Source: an uncultured Treponema sp.
Lineage (GTDB): Bacteria; Spirochaetota; Spirochaetia; Treponematales; Treponemataceae
Direction of reading: 5' to 3'
NCBI GenBank assembly: GCA_900317625.1
Contig: ONHK01000001.1
Location: 186,001 to 250,000, forward strand
Length of the DNA stretch: 64,000 nucleotides
A program made the translations under genes and the position numbers. The notes beneath the pieces are model-generated. The model was not told the origin of the DNA and did not search any database. It saw only the letters and a program-made list of their open reading frames with translations. Below are positions 35,313 to 45,907 of this stretch, piece after piece. The first letter of the stretch is position 1; each line of letters opens with the position of its first letter.

Positions 35313-38300
35313 TTAAAGCTTTTCTCGGATATTTTCAAAGATTGTAGTTGAGCCTTTCCTGTTCTTTTTTGAAAAATACAATGCCTTGTCAGCGAAATCA
35401 ATCGCGGTTCTAAGGGATTTTCCTGTCTCAATGTCAGAACTAGAGCAAAGCCCGGCGCTGAATCCGATAAGACGGTCTGAAGGAACGTCTATTTTTTTGC
35501 CAAGAAATTTTTCCATCTTAGGAATAAAATATTTCTCTTCTTTCAGCTTTTGATGAACATTTTCAAGGATTTTTTCAGCCTGAGCGCAAGTAACTTTCTG
35601 AATAACAACAATAAATTCATCTCCACCATAGCGGCAGACAAAATCAACCTTGCGGAAACTCTTTGAAAGGACAGAAGCGAATTCCTTTAAAAGAAAATCT
35701 CCTGTCTTGTGGCCATAATTGTCGTTGTAGAATTTAAAGTTGTCCAGATCCAGAAAAGCAAAAACCAGCATTTTTGTAGAATTTCCAGTTGTACCGTAGC
35801 GTTTTATTTTTAGATTCTGCTCGTCAATATATTCCAAAAGCGCGCGTCTGTTGTAAATTTTTGTAAGCTCATCCGTGTCCGAAATCTGCTGAAGCGCCGA
35901 ATTTTGCTTTAGGATTATATATTTTGCCTGAATATCAGAAATTGCAATGTTCAAAATATTCAGGCTTTCCGAAGAAATGCTTTTTTCATGCCTATAAGTG
36001 ATGATTATTCCAAGCGTGTACCCAAATTTTTCTATCACAACAAAATACGAATTCGTTTTTTCATCAAAAATAAGCCAGTTGTTCATTGCACGCACCGAAA
36101 GTGTCTGGCAATTATTCCATACTTCCGCCGGCGGAAAATTTTCTTTTATGCGGGAAACTGAATCAAGGCGTTTCCAGCGGTTTCCATTTTTTTCCGCAAA
36201 AAAGACTGAATCAGCAAACGAATAGTCAAACAAAGCCTGAATTGTTTTTTCAATAAACATCTTCAATGAAAGATTTTCCGTTGTGTCTGCCATTATTTTG
36301 TTCAGAAAACGATAATCCTCAAGTTTCTGATGAACTTGATTCACAAGACTGTCCTTGTTCGTTTTTTTCCGGATTTCCTCAATGTCAATTTTAAGCGGCT
36401 CAAAAGGCTCGAAGCTTTCAATATATTCCTGAAGTGAAAAATTTTCCCTGTTTTTTGTGTAATGAGTCAGATTCAAAGTTTTTGCAATTTTAAATCCACG
36501 GTCAAAATATTTTTGGGAATCTTCCTCAAAACCTTTTGTTTTTAGAAGAATCGCATATTCATAAAGAACAAAAACTATCAGATGCCCCTGATAAGGATGA
36601 ATTTCCTGAAGCGGCGGCAACGAATCGTCCAAAATCTCAAAAGACTGCTTTAAATTTCCGTGAATCAGAAGATATGCGGATTCCAGAAAATACAGCAGAA
36701 TGTAAAGTTCATCCGAGACATTTCCAGAATTATTTTCAATATTGTACAAAGACATTCTTGCGCGGTCGAAATTTCCAAGCTCAAAATCCACAAAGGTGCG
36801 GTAGATTTGCATATCATTGAATTCCGGCAAAAACGAATTGTTCGCCATATCATCAAGGTTAAAAAGCCGGATAAGATTTGTTATGAACTGAAAAAGTTTA
36901 TTCACCGCCTGAAAATTTCTTGAATAAAACAACGGCAACGCAATATTGCGCAATGTGTTTATTATCGTCCTGTAATTTGAAATTTCATTCAGCCGGGAAA
37001 CATATTCATTCAGCAAAGTGTACGCTTTTTTATATTCCGAACGAATCAATGCTTCATAAGACAAACCGTTCCTTATTCTGATTGTATAGACCGGATCGTT
37101 AATTTCTGAGCGGAGGGAAAGGCTCTGGTCGTAAAAAACTGATGATTCACAAGATTTTCCAAGCCGGGAAAAAATAATTCCTTTCCATTGCAGGGCATTT
37201 GAAAGATTCAAGTTGTTTCTGGTTTTCTTTGAGATTTTTATGCAGTTTTCAATAATCGGAAGAATTTTTGTTTCAAGGATTTTTTTGTCCTCAATAAAAA
37301 AATTCGGAACATTCAAGGCTGTCTGAATATAGTTGTTCAAAAGATTTTGTTTTTTCAGGATTTTCAGTGCGTCGAAATAGCGTTTTTCAAGGAATTTCTG
37401 ATTAAAACGAGGAACAGAAAAATATTCCTGCATCACGGCGAACGCATAAAACGGAGAATTCTTCTTCTTTAAAAGCATCCGTTCCAAAAGAAGCGCATAT
37501 TTGAATGCGACTTTGTTCATTTTTTTCTGGGAATATGCTTTTGAAAGATAAAACATCGCCGCAGCCTTTAAATCCTCATCCTGACATTCCAGAACAATTT
37601 TGTTGAATTCAAGAGTCGCCTCATCAATCCTGTTTGAATAATAATGGAAAAGCGCGATTTCATAGGACAAAAGATTTTTCTGGCGTTCTGTGAGCCGCAT
37701 TTTGTCAATTTTTTTTGAAACCTGATTCAGAACATAACTTCCAGAATCTTCAAAAAGAAATGTGCGGTAATTTTTTAGCGCGTTGTAATATTTTTCAAAT
37801 TTTATTTTCTCTGATTTTTTTGTGTTCTTTGAATTTTCATTTTTCTTTGCTTCGGCAAGGCTGTCATCATAATATTGAAGATATTCTTTTCTTTCCCGGG
37901 CATATTCATAAAGTTTTGAGAAAGCATCGTTTTCCGGGGAAAAATCATCCGGGTCAAAGCAGAAAATAAATTTTCCAAGAGTTTTTGTTTTTTCAAGGAT
38001 TTTTATTATCCGGCAACTTTCCGGAGAAAGAAGCTGGCTGTTCAGCACAAGATAATTTTCTGTGCAGATTTTTTTAATGAATTCAATTATCTCCGAAATG
38101 AAAATATTTCGCTCGTAATTAACGTTGTCGTCTGTAACAACATCGTAATTTTCGTTTACAACTCCGTTCTTAAAATACGAAAGAAAAATTTCCGCATGAA
38201 AAGGAACTACAGTTTCACGAACAAGTTTTGCCGGGGGATTTTTTTCTGAAATTAAATCCAGAAACGGAGCAAGAGGATTTAAGTTGTTTTTTAGATTCAG

Positions 38301-38429
38301 TATTTTTAGTTTTGTGCCGAAAAAAACTTTTTTGCAGATTGAATCTTGAAGAGAAAGATAACAGACATTGCAATCTTTCTCTTCAAGGAATTCTTTCACA
38401 AAACTTCTGCAGTTCTCGATAAAACTCAT
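35313..38429 (-). CDS. Large TPR-like/GGDEF diguanylate cyclase
   Basis: The 1038-residue protein ends in a GGDEF domain (about 860-1030) with an intact RYGGDEF active site at 933-939 and an RxxD inhibitory site (RKVD, 926-929), so it should make cyclic di-GMP under product inhibition. Residues about 240-650 are helical repeats resembling TPR units, and about 700-850 resemble a GAF-like sensor. The N-terminal 200 residues are unassigned. No membrane segment is visible. The architecture resembles fused repeat-GGDEF regulators without the kinase module. The ATG at 38429 has no ribosome site and a -10 box 7 nt upstream. Confidence 0.88.
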   Translation of the reverse strand: MSFIENCRSFVKEFLEEKDCNVCYLSLQDSICKKVFFGTKLKILNLKNNLNPLAPFLDLISEKNPPAKLVRETVVPFHAEIFLSYFKNGVVNENYDVVTDDNVNYERNIFISEIIEFIKKICTENYLVLNSQLLSPESCRIIKILEKTKTLGKFIFCFDPDDFSPENDAFSKLYEYARERKEYLQYYDDSLAEAKKNENSKNTKKSEKIKFEKYYNALKNYRTFLFEDSGSYVLNQVSKKIDKMRLTERQKNLLSYEIALFHYYSNRIDEATLEFNKIVLECQDEDLKAAAMFYLSKAYSQKKMNKVAFKYALLLERMLLKKKNSPFYAFAVMQEYFSVPRFNQKFLEKRYFDALKILKKQNLLNNYIQTALNVPNFFIEDKKILETKILPIIENCIKISKKTRNNLNLSNALQWKGIIFSRLGKSCESSVFYDQSLSLRSEINDPVYTIRIRNGLSYEALIRSEYKKAYTLLNEYVSRLNEISNYRTIINTLRNIALPLFYSRNFQAVNKLFQFITNLIRLFNLDDMANNSFLPEFNDMQIYRTFVDFELGNFDRARMSLYNIENNSGNVSDELYILLYFLESAYLLIHGNLKQSFEILDDSLPPLQEIHPYQGHLIVFVLYEYAILLKTKGFEEDSQKYFDRGFKIAKTLNLTHYTKNRENFSLQEYIESFEPFEPLKIDIEEIRKKTNKDSLVNQVHQKLEDYRFLNKIMADTTENLSLKMFIEKTIQALFDYSFADSVFFAEKNGNRWKRLDSVSRIKENFPPAEVWNNCQTLSVRAMNNWLIFDEKTNSYFVVIEKFGYTLGIIITYRHEKSISSESLNILNIAISDIQAKYIILKQNSALQQISDTDELTKIYNRRALLEYIDEQNLKIKRYGTTGNSTKMLVFAFLDLDNFKFYNDNYGHKTGDFLLKEFASVLSKSFRKVDFVCRYGGDEFIVVIQKVTCAQAEKILENVHQKLKEEKYFIPKMEKFLGKKIDVPSDRLIGFSAGLCSSSDIETGKSLRTAIDFADKALYFSKKNRKGSTTIFENIREKL

Positions 38430-38436
38430 CGGAATG

Positions 38437-38465
38437 ATTTTATCACATTATTGTATTCAAAACAA
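38437..38465 (-). promoter_or_regulatory. Promoter of the GGDEF gene, predicted leaderless
   Basis: TTGTTT (38465-38460), a 17-nt spacer and TAAAAT (38442-38437). Only 7 nt (CATTCCG on the minus strand) separate the -10 box from the ATG, so transcription should start at or next to the A of the start codon. Confidence 0.65.
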
Positions 38466-38470
38466 TGTTG

Positions 38471-38753
38471 GGATGAATGTTGAATTTTGGAGAATGAATA
38501 AAAAATATCTGTGCGCGAAGGAAAAAAGCAAGTTTGGCGTCCTTGAAGCATTTTTTGGGAAGAATGTCGAAACTTTTATTACTTGAGAAAAAACGCTTAC
38601 GGTAGATTTGCAATTTGCTCCAGACGGTTGTGCTCGCGCTGCGCTTGTATCCAATTGGGTGCTACGCACTTTAAATGTTTTCATCGCACAAAGTCTTCAC
38701 AAATTACAAATCTACCTACGCTTTTATTCCTCCAAAAAATTCAACATTCATCC
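38471..38753. repeat. Nested inverted repeats in the GGDEF-clpB spacer (family B copy 2 inside)
   Basis: An outer perfect 18-bp inverted repeat (38471-38488 with 38736-38753) encloses an inner 17-bp pair (38601-38617 with 38700-38716, one mismatch). Between the inner arms lies family B copy 2 in inverse orientation, with GTTGTGCTCGCGC at 38627-38639 and TGCTACGCAC at 38660-38669. Apart from the GGDEF promoter I see no gene in this 331-nt spacer. Confidence 0.7.
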
Positions 38754-38760
38754 TTCTCGG

Positions 38761-41367
38761 TTACTCAAACAGCAATTTTGTTCCGTCTGAAGATACTTTG
38801 ATTTTTGCGCCTTCGCCGAATTTTCCGGCAAGGAGTTCTTTGCTCAATGGGTTTTCCACCCAGTTTTGAATCGCTCGTTTTACAGGGCGGGCACCAAATG
38901 CCGGGTCGTAGCCTTTTTCGCAAAGGAAATCAATTGCTTTTTCATCAAAGTCAATTGAGATTCGTCTGTCTTCAAGGCGTTTTGCAACGCGTTCAAGCTG
39001 GATTTTTACAATTCCGCCGATGCAATCTTTTCCAAGTTTCTGGAACATTACAATCTCATCGATTCGGTTCAAAAATTCCGGTCTGAAATGAGTTTTCAAA
39101 AGTTCATCGATTTTTGCGCGAACTTCCGGTGAAACATTTTCAGTTTTTTCTGAAGAAGATTCATTTGCCGCGTCAAGAATAAGTTCGCTTCCCAAGTTGC
39201 TTGTCATAATAATGATAGTATTCTTGAAATCAACTACCCGTCCCTGTCCATCAGTCAATCTTCCGTCATCAAGAACCTGAAGAAGAACATTGAAAACATC
39301 TGGATGCGCTTTTTCAACTTCATCAAAAAGAACAACGCTGTACGGTCTGCGGCGGACTGCTTCTGTAAGCTGACCACCTTCATCGTATCCAACGTATCCC
39401 GGAGGCGCACCAATCAATCGGCTCACGCTGAATTTTTCCATGTATTCAGACATATCGATTCTGGTCAGAGCCTTCTCATCATTGAACAGAAAATCCGCCA
39501 ACGTTTTTGCAAGTTCAGTCTTACCAACTCCAGTCGGTCCGATGAACATAAACGAGCCAAGCGGACGGTTCGGATCGCTCAAGCCAGAACGGTTACGGCG
39601 GATCGCATCGCTTACAACCTGCACGGCTTCATCCTGACCAATTACGCGCTTGTGAAGAACTTCCTCAAGCTGAAGATACTTCTGTTTTTCACTTGTCATC
39701 ATTTTTGCGACAGGAATTCCTGTCCATGAAGAAACCACACGGGCAATATCTTCTTCTGTTACAGACTGACGGAGCAAAGATTCGCGCTCAGGATTATCCT
39801 CTTTTTCCTTTTCCGCTTTTGTAGCTTCCTCAAGCTGTTTTTGAAGCGAAGGAATTATGCTGTATTTTAATTCAGCCGCCTTCGCAAGATTTCCTTCCCG
39901 GGTGAATTTTTCTTCATTAAAGCGCGCATTTTCCAGCTGTTCCTTTAATTCCCGGCTTTTATTGATGCTGTTCTTTTCGTTTTGCCAGCGAAGTTTCATA
40001 GCATCCCGCTTTGAATTGAATTCAGAAAGTTCCTTTTCAAGTTTTTCAAGCCTTTCTTTTGAAGCTGGATCGTCTTCCTTGCTCAATGATTGTTTTTCAA
40101 TCTGAAGCTGAAGGATTTTTCGCTCAACCTGATCGAGTTCAACAGGCTGGCTTTCTATTTCCATCTTAAGACGGCTGGCGGCTTCATCAACCAGGTCAAT
40201 CGCCTTGTCCGGCAAAAAACGGTTTGTAATGTAACGGTTTGAAAGAACTGCCGCACTTACAAGAGCCTCATCTTCAATTGTTACACCATGGTGAATCTCA
40301 TACTTGTCGCGGAGTCCACGCAAAATTGCGATTGTGTCCTCAACCGTTGGTTCAGCGCAGTAAACCTGCTGGAACCGTCGTTCAAGCGCCGCATCTTTTT
40401 CGATATATTTTCGATATTCGTTCAAAGTTGTCGCGCCAATCACATGAATTTCACCGCGGCTCAAAGCTGGCTTCAACAAATTCGAAGCGTCCATTGAACC
40501 TTCGCTTGCTCCAGCCCCTACAATCGTATGAAGCTCATCGATGAACAGAATAATCTGCCCTTCTGATTTTGTAACTTCTGTGATTACAGCTTTTAGTCGT
40601 TCCTCAAATTCACCTCGGAATTTCGCACCGGCGACAAGGCTTCCCATATCAAGCGAAAGCAGCCGTTTGTTTTTCAGACTTTCAGGCACATCTCCGCTTG
40701 CGATTCGGCGGGCAAGACCTTCAACGATTGCGGTTTTACCAACACCCGGCTCACCAATCAAAACAGGATTGTTCTTTGTTCGGCGGCACAAAACCTGCAT
40801 TACACGGCGGATTTCCTCATCACGGCCGATTACCGGATCAATCTTGTCCTGACGTGCACGCGCAGTTAAATCCGTGCAATATTTTGAAAGACTCTGCATT
40901 TTGCTTTCAGGGTCCTGGGAATCAACGGTCTGATTTCCTCTGACAGATTTTAACGCTTCCAGAACAGAATCGTAAGTCAATCCATTTTTGTTTAAAAGTT
41001 CACCGACACGCGAATCTGATTTTGTCATTGCAAGAAGAATATGCTCGCATGAAAGATACTGATCCTTCAGTTTAGACATTTCATTTTCTGCTTTGGCAAG
41101 AACTTTCTGAGCTTCGTTGGAGAAATTCATCTGAACATTGCCGGTAACTTTCGGATATTCATCAAGAAGGTCATCAACTTGTTTTTGCAAATTCTGAACG
41201 TTAACACCAACGCGTTCGATAATCGGCACAACAATTCCATCCTGCTGGCTTAAAAGCGCAGAAAGAAGATGTTCGAGCCCGATTTCGCTATGATCATTTT
41301 TTTGAGCCAACGCACTTGCATTCTGCAAAGCGTCTTGAGTTTTTAATGTAAAATGTTCGTAATCCAT
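38761..41367 (-). CDS. clpB: Chaperone ClpB
   Basis: The 868-residue disaggregase has the N domain (1-145), AAA1 with GEPGVGKT, the ClpB-specific coiled-coil middle domain (about 405-530), and AAA2 with GPTGVGKT and [13 protein letters not shown]. It works with DnaK to rescue aggregated proteins. The ATG at 41367 has GGAGG 6 nt upstream, so a GTG four codons earlier is unlikely. No CIRCE element was seen. Confidence 0.97.
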   Translation of the reverse strand: MDYEHFTLKTQDALQNASALAQKNDHSEIGLEHLLSALLSQQDGIVVPIIERVGVNVQNLQKQVDDLLDEYPKVTGNVQMNFSNEAQKVLAKAENEMSKLKDQYLSCEHILLAMTKSDSRVGELLNKNGLTYDSVLEALKSVRGNQTVDSQDPESKMQSLSKYCTDLTARARQDKIDPVIGRDEEIRRVMQVLCRRTKNNPVLIGEPGVGKTAIVEGLARRIASGDVPESLKNKRLLSLDMGSLVAGAKFRGEFEERLKAVITEVTKSEGQIILFIDELHTIVGAGASEGSMDASNLLKPALSRGEIHVIGATTLNEYRKYIEKDAALERRFQQVYCAEPTVEDTIAILRGLRDKYEIHHGVTIEDEALVSAAVLSNRYITNRFLPDKAIDLVDEAASRLKMEIESQPVELDQVERKILQLQIEKQSLSKEDDPASKERLEKLEKELSEFNSKRDAMKLRWQNEKNSINKSRELKEQLENARFNEEKFTREGNLAKAAELKYSIIPSLQKQLEEATKAEKEKEDNPERESLLRQSVTEEDIARVVSSWTGIPVAKMMTSEKQKYLQLEEVLHKRVIGQDEAVQVVSDAIRRNRSGLSDPNRPLGSFMFIGPTGVGKTELAKTLADFLFNDEKALTRIDMSEYMEKFSVSRLIGAPPGYVGYDEGGQLTEAVRRRPYSVVLFDEVEKAHPDVFNVLLQVLDDGRLTDGQGRVVDFKNTIIIMTSNLGSELILDAANESSSEKTENVSPEVRAKIDELLKTHFRPEFLNRIDEIVMFQKLGKDCIGGIVKIQLERVAKRLEDRRISIDFDEKAIDFLCEKGYDPAFGARPVKRAIQNWVENPLSKELLAGKFGEGAKIKVSSDGTKLLFE

Positions 41368-41399
41368 AAACGCCTCCACTTTTTCCCTTTCTTAATTTG

Positions 41400-41428
41400 A
41401 AGATACGCATAAAAAAGTGGAAAGGCAA
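41400..41428 (-). promoter_or_regulatory. Putative clpB promoter
   Basis: TTGCCT (41428-41423), a 17-nt spacer and TATCTT (41405-41400) on the minus strand, with a leader of about 25 nt carrying GGAGG. Confidence 0.5.
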
Positions 41429-41433
41429 GAAAT

Positions 41434-42600
41434 TTATTCTGGTTTTTCTAGCTGTCCATACTCGCAGAGCGCGCTTGCAATTTTTGCATGCTCAATAAGC
41501 TCAAGATTTTTTCCAAAACGTTTGTAAAGTCTGATTTCACCTGTTCCTGTTCCACCGCAAAGCATTTTCAGAACATTTCTGTTGCCTTCTGGAATTTCCA
41601 CAGATTTCACATACATCTGAGATGCCGGGCAAAAAATATCAATATCAACAACGTAAGACTTATTGTTCAGACTTACGCTCCAATGAAGATTTTCAACTCC
41701 ATTATTTTCAGGCATTTCAGAAAAATTCCAGATTGAACCATCTGAAACCTTGGCTTTTCCAGCTTCAAACGTGATTGCATTTCCTTCAAAATCAACAACA
41801 GCCGAAACCTGATTTTCAAAAGCACCCTGAACTGCAAAAGTCGAGTCTGTTAAAGTTTTTCCAGAAATTATGCTCGTAAGAACATTTGAAGAAAGGTGAA
41901 CCCACGGAAAAACAACATTTTTTCCAAAAAAGCGGTCAATATAGCCAGCTGATTTTTTAGGAACAACCTCGTAGACTTTTCCGTCTATCGTGAAATTTCC
42001 TGCAAAAACAGTTCTTGCTCCGGTTGGAGCCCAATAATAATTTTTTCCTGAATAACCTTTTTCAAAATCACAGCGGATTTCATAGCGCAATTCCCAGCTT
42101 ACAGAACCTGAGTCGCATAAATATTCCGGGTGTTCCTGAATGTCGCCTGGAGAACAGTCTATCCGCCCGGAAAGTTTCTCGCCATCAAAAGAAAATTTAT
42201 CCCCCTGAATGCAGAAACTCTTTGAACTTACAGAAACATCTTTTGCCGCGCTGTATGCGCAAACCTGCTTTGCTTCTGAACCAAGAGCGCCTGCCCGCAA
42301 GACAACATAAGATGGAACAACATAAGATTCACTTTGAATACTTTGCGCCGAAACCGAACCTGCCAGAACATTCTGCAAATCTTCCGCAGAAATATTAACG
42401 CGTGCCTTAAAACCTAAGACAGCCTCTTCTGGACAAAGCCCCGGATTCAACATGGAAAGCTCAATAAAAAATTTCCGTTCCTGACCAGTAACTTTTTCAG
42501 TTCCGTTAAATACAAAACGCCAAACATTCAAGCCACTTTTTTTTTGAGATCCAGTTAATTGATAACGGTTAATTTTTGAACTTTTTTTAGAAATATTCAT
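41434..42600 (-). CDS. Two-domain lipocalin-like (AttH/tocopherol-cyclase-like) protein
   Basis: The 388-residue protein lacks a signal peptide and is mostly beta strand. The segments VWRFVFNGTEKVTGQERKFF, YYWAPTGARTVFAGNFTIDG and SAGYIDRFFGKN resemble AttH/CrtC or tocopherol-cyclase-like double barrels. The resemblance is by pattern only. These folds bind isoprenoid or lipid ligands. It is preceded by a small gene that ends 3 nt upstream. Confidence 0.45.
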   Translation of the reverse strand: MNISKKSSKINRYQLTGSQKKSGLNVWRFVFNGTEKVTGQERKFFIELSMLNPGLCPEEAVLGFKARVNISAEDLQNVLAGSVSAQSIQSESYVVPSYVVLRAGALGSEAKQVCAYSAAKDVSVSSKSFCIQGDKFSFDGEKLSGRIDCSPGDIQEHPEYLCDSGSVSWELRYEIRCDFEKGYSGKNYYWAPTGARTVFAGNFTIDGKVYEVVPKKSAGYIDRFFGKNVVFPWVHLSSNVLTSIISGKTLTDSTFAVQGAFENQVSAVVDFEGNAITFEAGKAKVSDGSIWNFSEMPENNGVENLHWSVSLNNKSYVVDIDIFCPASQMYVKSVEIPEGNRNVLKMLCGGTGTGEIRLYKRFGKNLELIEHAKIASALCEYGQLEKPE

Positions 42601-42602
42601 AT

Positions 42603-42821
42603 TTATTTAAAGAGTTTATCGAGTTTTTTTGTAACGTCCTTGGATTCTTCTGGAAAATTCTCATCAAGATATTCAAAACAAGCAACAGCCGCAGCCTGGG
42701 CATGTTCATACCAAATTGAATAAAGCTCGTTGTTAATATCTTCCCCAGGATACGGAGCACCCTGAACATCAGAAACCAGCTGACGTAACATTTCTATACA
42801 CTGCTTAACTTTTTTGTCCAT
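42603..42821 (-). CDS. Small hypothetical protein
   Basis: A 72-residue, predicted all-helical acidic protein (CIEMLRQLVSDVQGAPYPGE). No family is recognised. A CGAGG-type ribosome site lies upstream, and it ends 3 nt before the lipocalin-like gene, so the two are likely cotranscribed. Confidence 0.6.
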   Translation of the reverse strand: MDKKVKQCIEMLRQLVSDVQGAPYPGEDINNELYSIWYEHAQAAAVACFEYLDENFPEESKDVTKKLDKLFK

Positions 42822-42883
42822 AATAAAAAACCTCGGTTTTTAGCTGATAAAAGAAATCACAAACCCCTGCTAAACATATAAAA

Positions 42884-45800
42884 TTATAAAGGTAATTTTA
42901 TATTCACGCTAGCATTTTTTTCTGTTTTATTTCCAATCACAACAGTTCTGGCAGAATCAATATTTTTCAAAAGATTTTCTGCGGCATCTTTTACATTTTC
43001 GGATTTTACAGAAAGAAGATTTACAAGTTTTTCGTGTCTGTCTTCCTCGCTGATGCAATAAATCGTCCTGTAAAAACCTGCGATTCCTCTGCCATAAGGT
43101 GAATGAGGCTGAATTTCCTCACCATAAGTGCCGGTTATGCTACGCTCACATTCTTCTTCTGAAAATTCAGCGTTTGCGGCGTCCTCAAGACATTTTCTGA
43201 AGGTCTGCACAGATTTTTCCGGCGTCGGATCTCTGAAAGTTGAAAAATTGAACTGTCCGCTCAAATTCAGGCTTGAAGCATAAGCCCCGTACGCTCCGCC
43301 CGTTGTACGAATCCGCTCCCACAAAAATGTTCCAGAAAGCCAATGCGCAAGAACAAAATCTGCGGCATTTTCTTTTTCACCAAAATATGTTCCCGGAAGA
43401 GTTGAGGCGGCAAAACCAACCTGAGAATCAACCCAGAAGAATTCTATTTGCGGAAGCACCGAATTTTCACCAGGCAGAAGCAGAAGTTTTTTGAATTCAT
43501 CTTCATCCTGACTTTTTTTAGGTTGAACCGCCAAAATTTTTGCGTTTTCAATAAATTCTGGCATTTTTTTCATTGAAATGTTCAACGTGTTCTCATCGGC
43601 AACAAGATGAAGAACCGCACCGGCCTTAAAAAGTTTTTCTTTTATCGAGATAAATTTTTCACGGATTTCTTCCGGAGATTTTCTGGAAAGTTTGTTCAAA
43701 AAGAAAAGCTGCGAAATTCCATACCAGATTTCATCAACCGAACTTGAATGAGTCTTTAAACTTTGCGCGCGTCTGGAAGCATAGCGGTTTCCGTGCGGAA
43801 CAACAGAAGATTTCATAGAACTCAAAGTTTCGCCGAGCAAATTCTTTAACCGCTTCAAATCATTGAATTCATAGCCAGAAAGACAGTCCGCAAACAACGC
43901 AAGCGCATCATCCAGTTTTTCATCAAGATAACGAACAGAAAAAATAATCCAGTCGCGTTTTGTAACATTGAATTCCTTTAATTCTTCCGCCATTTTTTTT
44001 GCGCGTTCTGTCTGCGAACCTGAAGAAGATAAAAGCCTTGTGTAAATTCCGCCTGTATCAAGCGCAGTTTCTTCCGCACATTGAACCCAGGATTTTCCGT
44101 TCCAGCCAATATTTGAGGCACAATACGCAAAAAAAGGAAGATAAAAATATTCTTCCGGCGAAAAACTGTCCAGAGGAAAGCAGACTTCCAAGTAACCTAT
44201 TCCATTTGTTCCTTCTTTGTTCGCAAAAACAGGAATTTCAGAGCCGGCCGATTTCACTTTGATAATTTTTGTCTCAATCCGCTCAAATTCTGTTGAAAAC
44301 TCAGAAAGTTTAAGCCGCGGAATACACGAAAGTTCATCCGGGGTTTCATGATGATTCTGATATGAATGCAGCAGTTCCAAATCTTTTTTGATTTGCTCGA
44401 CGTCTTCATTTTTCATAAGTTCTTTGAGCAGTTTTTTTTCTTTCTTTTCTCTTTTTAAAAGATAAGATTTTGAAGGGCGCACTGAAACATACGAAATTCT
44501 GTCATTTTCAAGCATGAACCGGCGGATTAAATTTTCAACATAAGAAGGATCGCTTTCAACATTTCTGCGGATTTTTTCAAATTCTGCGCGGTACAAAAGC
44601 GTTTCCGCAGGATTTCTTCCATAATTCCAGCCGTTAAGCGCGCGGTCCAGCAGAACAAGCGAATACGGACCTGAAACACGGACAATCTCACGATTTGCAA
44701 ATTCTGCGCTCATAAGAGCCGCATCAACATCATTCTTGTTTATTCCGTTTTTGCAGATTTTTTTGAGCGTTTCAATCACAAGTCTGTACACTTTTTTTTC
44801 ATTGCAGCGTTTTACACCATGAAGCCCAAATGAAATCATAAAATTCCGGGTTTCGTTGCTTACGCCGCAAATCGGAGCCAAATCATCGCCAAGTTCTGAC
44901 TCAACAAGCGCCTTTGAAAGCGGAGAACCGTCGTGTCCGGCAAGAACCTCCGACATAAAACTTGCTTCTATAAAACTTGTAAGATTTTTTGTAAGACCGC
45001 AAAGCCAGTTAACTGTAACCGTTGAACCTGTCGCCCCGGAAGCAGGCGCGTCCGCCACAATTTTTATTGGCTCAAACTGCGGCTCCGGAGTTTCAATTTC
45101 TTCAAATTCTTTCGGAACATTAGGATAATATTCAGATTCCGCCGGTTCAGGGAATTTTTTTTCAAGCCTGTCTAGAAAATGCTCCTGAAGAAAATCCAGC
45201 TGTTCTTCTGTGGAAATATTTCCATACAAAAAAACAAGACAATTTTCCGGCCGGTAATATTTCTTATGAAAATCCTTGAACGCCTCATAAGAAAAACCCG
45301 GAATATCCATCGGATCACCGCCGGAATCAAACGCATAATTTGTGTCCGGAAAAAGACTTCTTAGCTGAACATCGTTTGCAACCGACTCAAAAGATGAATA
45401 AGCGCCTTTCATCTCGTTGTAGACAACGCCTTGAATTGAAGGTTTTCCGTTTTCATCAAGCTCGATTCTGTGCGCTTCCTGCAAAAACGCCTCTTTTTTC
45501 AGCAGAGGAAAAAAAACTGCATCACCGTAAACGTCCATAAGATTAAAATAATCGGATTTTACTGTGGATGAAGCTGGATAAACGGTTTTATCAGAATAAG
45601 TAAGCGCATTCAAAAAAGTGTTCACGCTTTGATTCATCATATTTGTAAAAGGTTCTTTTAAAGGAAATTTTTCTGAGCCGCAAAAAACGGAATGTTCCGT
45701 AATGTGGGCCGCACCAGTTGAATCCTTTACAGGAGTTCTGAACGCAAACGCAAAAAGATTTTCCTCGTCATCATTTAAAAGATGAAAAACTTCAAGTCCA

Positions 45801-45907
45801 GTTTTTTTATGACGCAGATAAAGCCCTACAGAAGAACAGTCTGGAATTTCAGTTTCTGAAATAAGCTCAAAGCCTTTGTAAGATTTTTCGATTTTATTTT
45901 TAGACAT
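42884..45907 (-). CDS. M16C metallopeptidase (presequence protease-like)
   Basis: The 1007-residue protein has the inverted zinc motif HITEH (68-72) with the further glutamate in VVYNEMKGAYSS, and a second half with GGAYGAYASSLNLSGQF, matching the PreP/falcilysin subfamily that degrades free peptides in a closed chamber. No signal peptide is seen. Its start overlaps the fliG1 stop by 8 nt. Confidence 0.92.
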   Translation of the reverse strand: MSKNKIEKSYKGFELISETEIPDCSSVGLYLRHKKTGLEVFHLLNDDEENLFAFAFRTPVKDSTGAAHITEHSVFCGSEKFPLKEPFTNMMNQSVNTFLNALTYSDKTVYPASSTVKSDYFNLMDVYGDAVFFPLLKKEAFLQEAHRIELDENGKPSIQGVVYNEMKGAYSSFESVANDVQLRSLFPDTNYAFDSGGDPMDIPGFSYEAFKDFHKKYYRPENCLVFLYGNISTEEQLDFLQEHFLDRLEKKFPEPAESEYYPNVPKEFEEIETPEPQFEPIKIVADAPASGATGSTVTVNWLCGLTKNLTSFIEASFMSEVLAGHDGSPLSKALVESELGDDLAPICGVSNETRNFMISFGLHGVKRCNEKKVYRLVIETLKKICKNGINKNDVDAALMSAEFANREIVRVSGPYSLVLLDRALNGWNYGRNPAETLLYRAEFEKIRRNVESDPSYVENLIRRFMLENDRISYVSVRPSKSYLLKREKKEKKLLKELMKNEDVEQIKKDLELLHSYQNHHETPDELSCIPRLKLSEFSTEFERIETKIIKVKSAGSEIPVFANKEGTNGIGYLEVCFPLDSFSPEEYFYLPFFAYCASNIGWNGKSWVQCAEETALDTGGIYTRLLSSSGSQTERAKKMAEELKEFNVTKRDWIIFSVRYLDEKLDDALALFADCLSGYEFNDLKRLKNLLGETLSSMKSSVVPHGNRYASRRAQSLKTHSSSVDEIWYGISQLFFLNKLSRKSPEEIREKFISIKEKLFKAGAVLHLVADENTLNISMKKMPEFIENAKILAVQPKKSQDEDEFKKLLLLPGENSVLPQIEFFWVDSQVGFAASTLPGTYFGEKENAADFVLAHWLSGTFLWERIRTTGGAYGAYASSLNLSGQFNFSTFRDPTPEKSVQTFRKCLEDAANAEFSEEECERSITGTYGEEIQPHSPYGRGIAGFYRTIYCISEEDRHEKLVNLLSVKSENVKDAAENLLKNIDSARTVVIGNKTEKNASVNIKLPL

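Noticed and set aside
39304..39729. 141-residue open frame on the plus strand
   Set aside because: It is antisense to the second AAA domain of clpB, which is clearly coding.
41368..41433. Heat-shock CIRCE operator upstream of clpB
   Set aside because: No TTAGCACTC-N9-GAGTGCTAA-like inverted repeat is present in the spacer.
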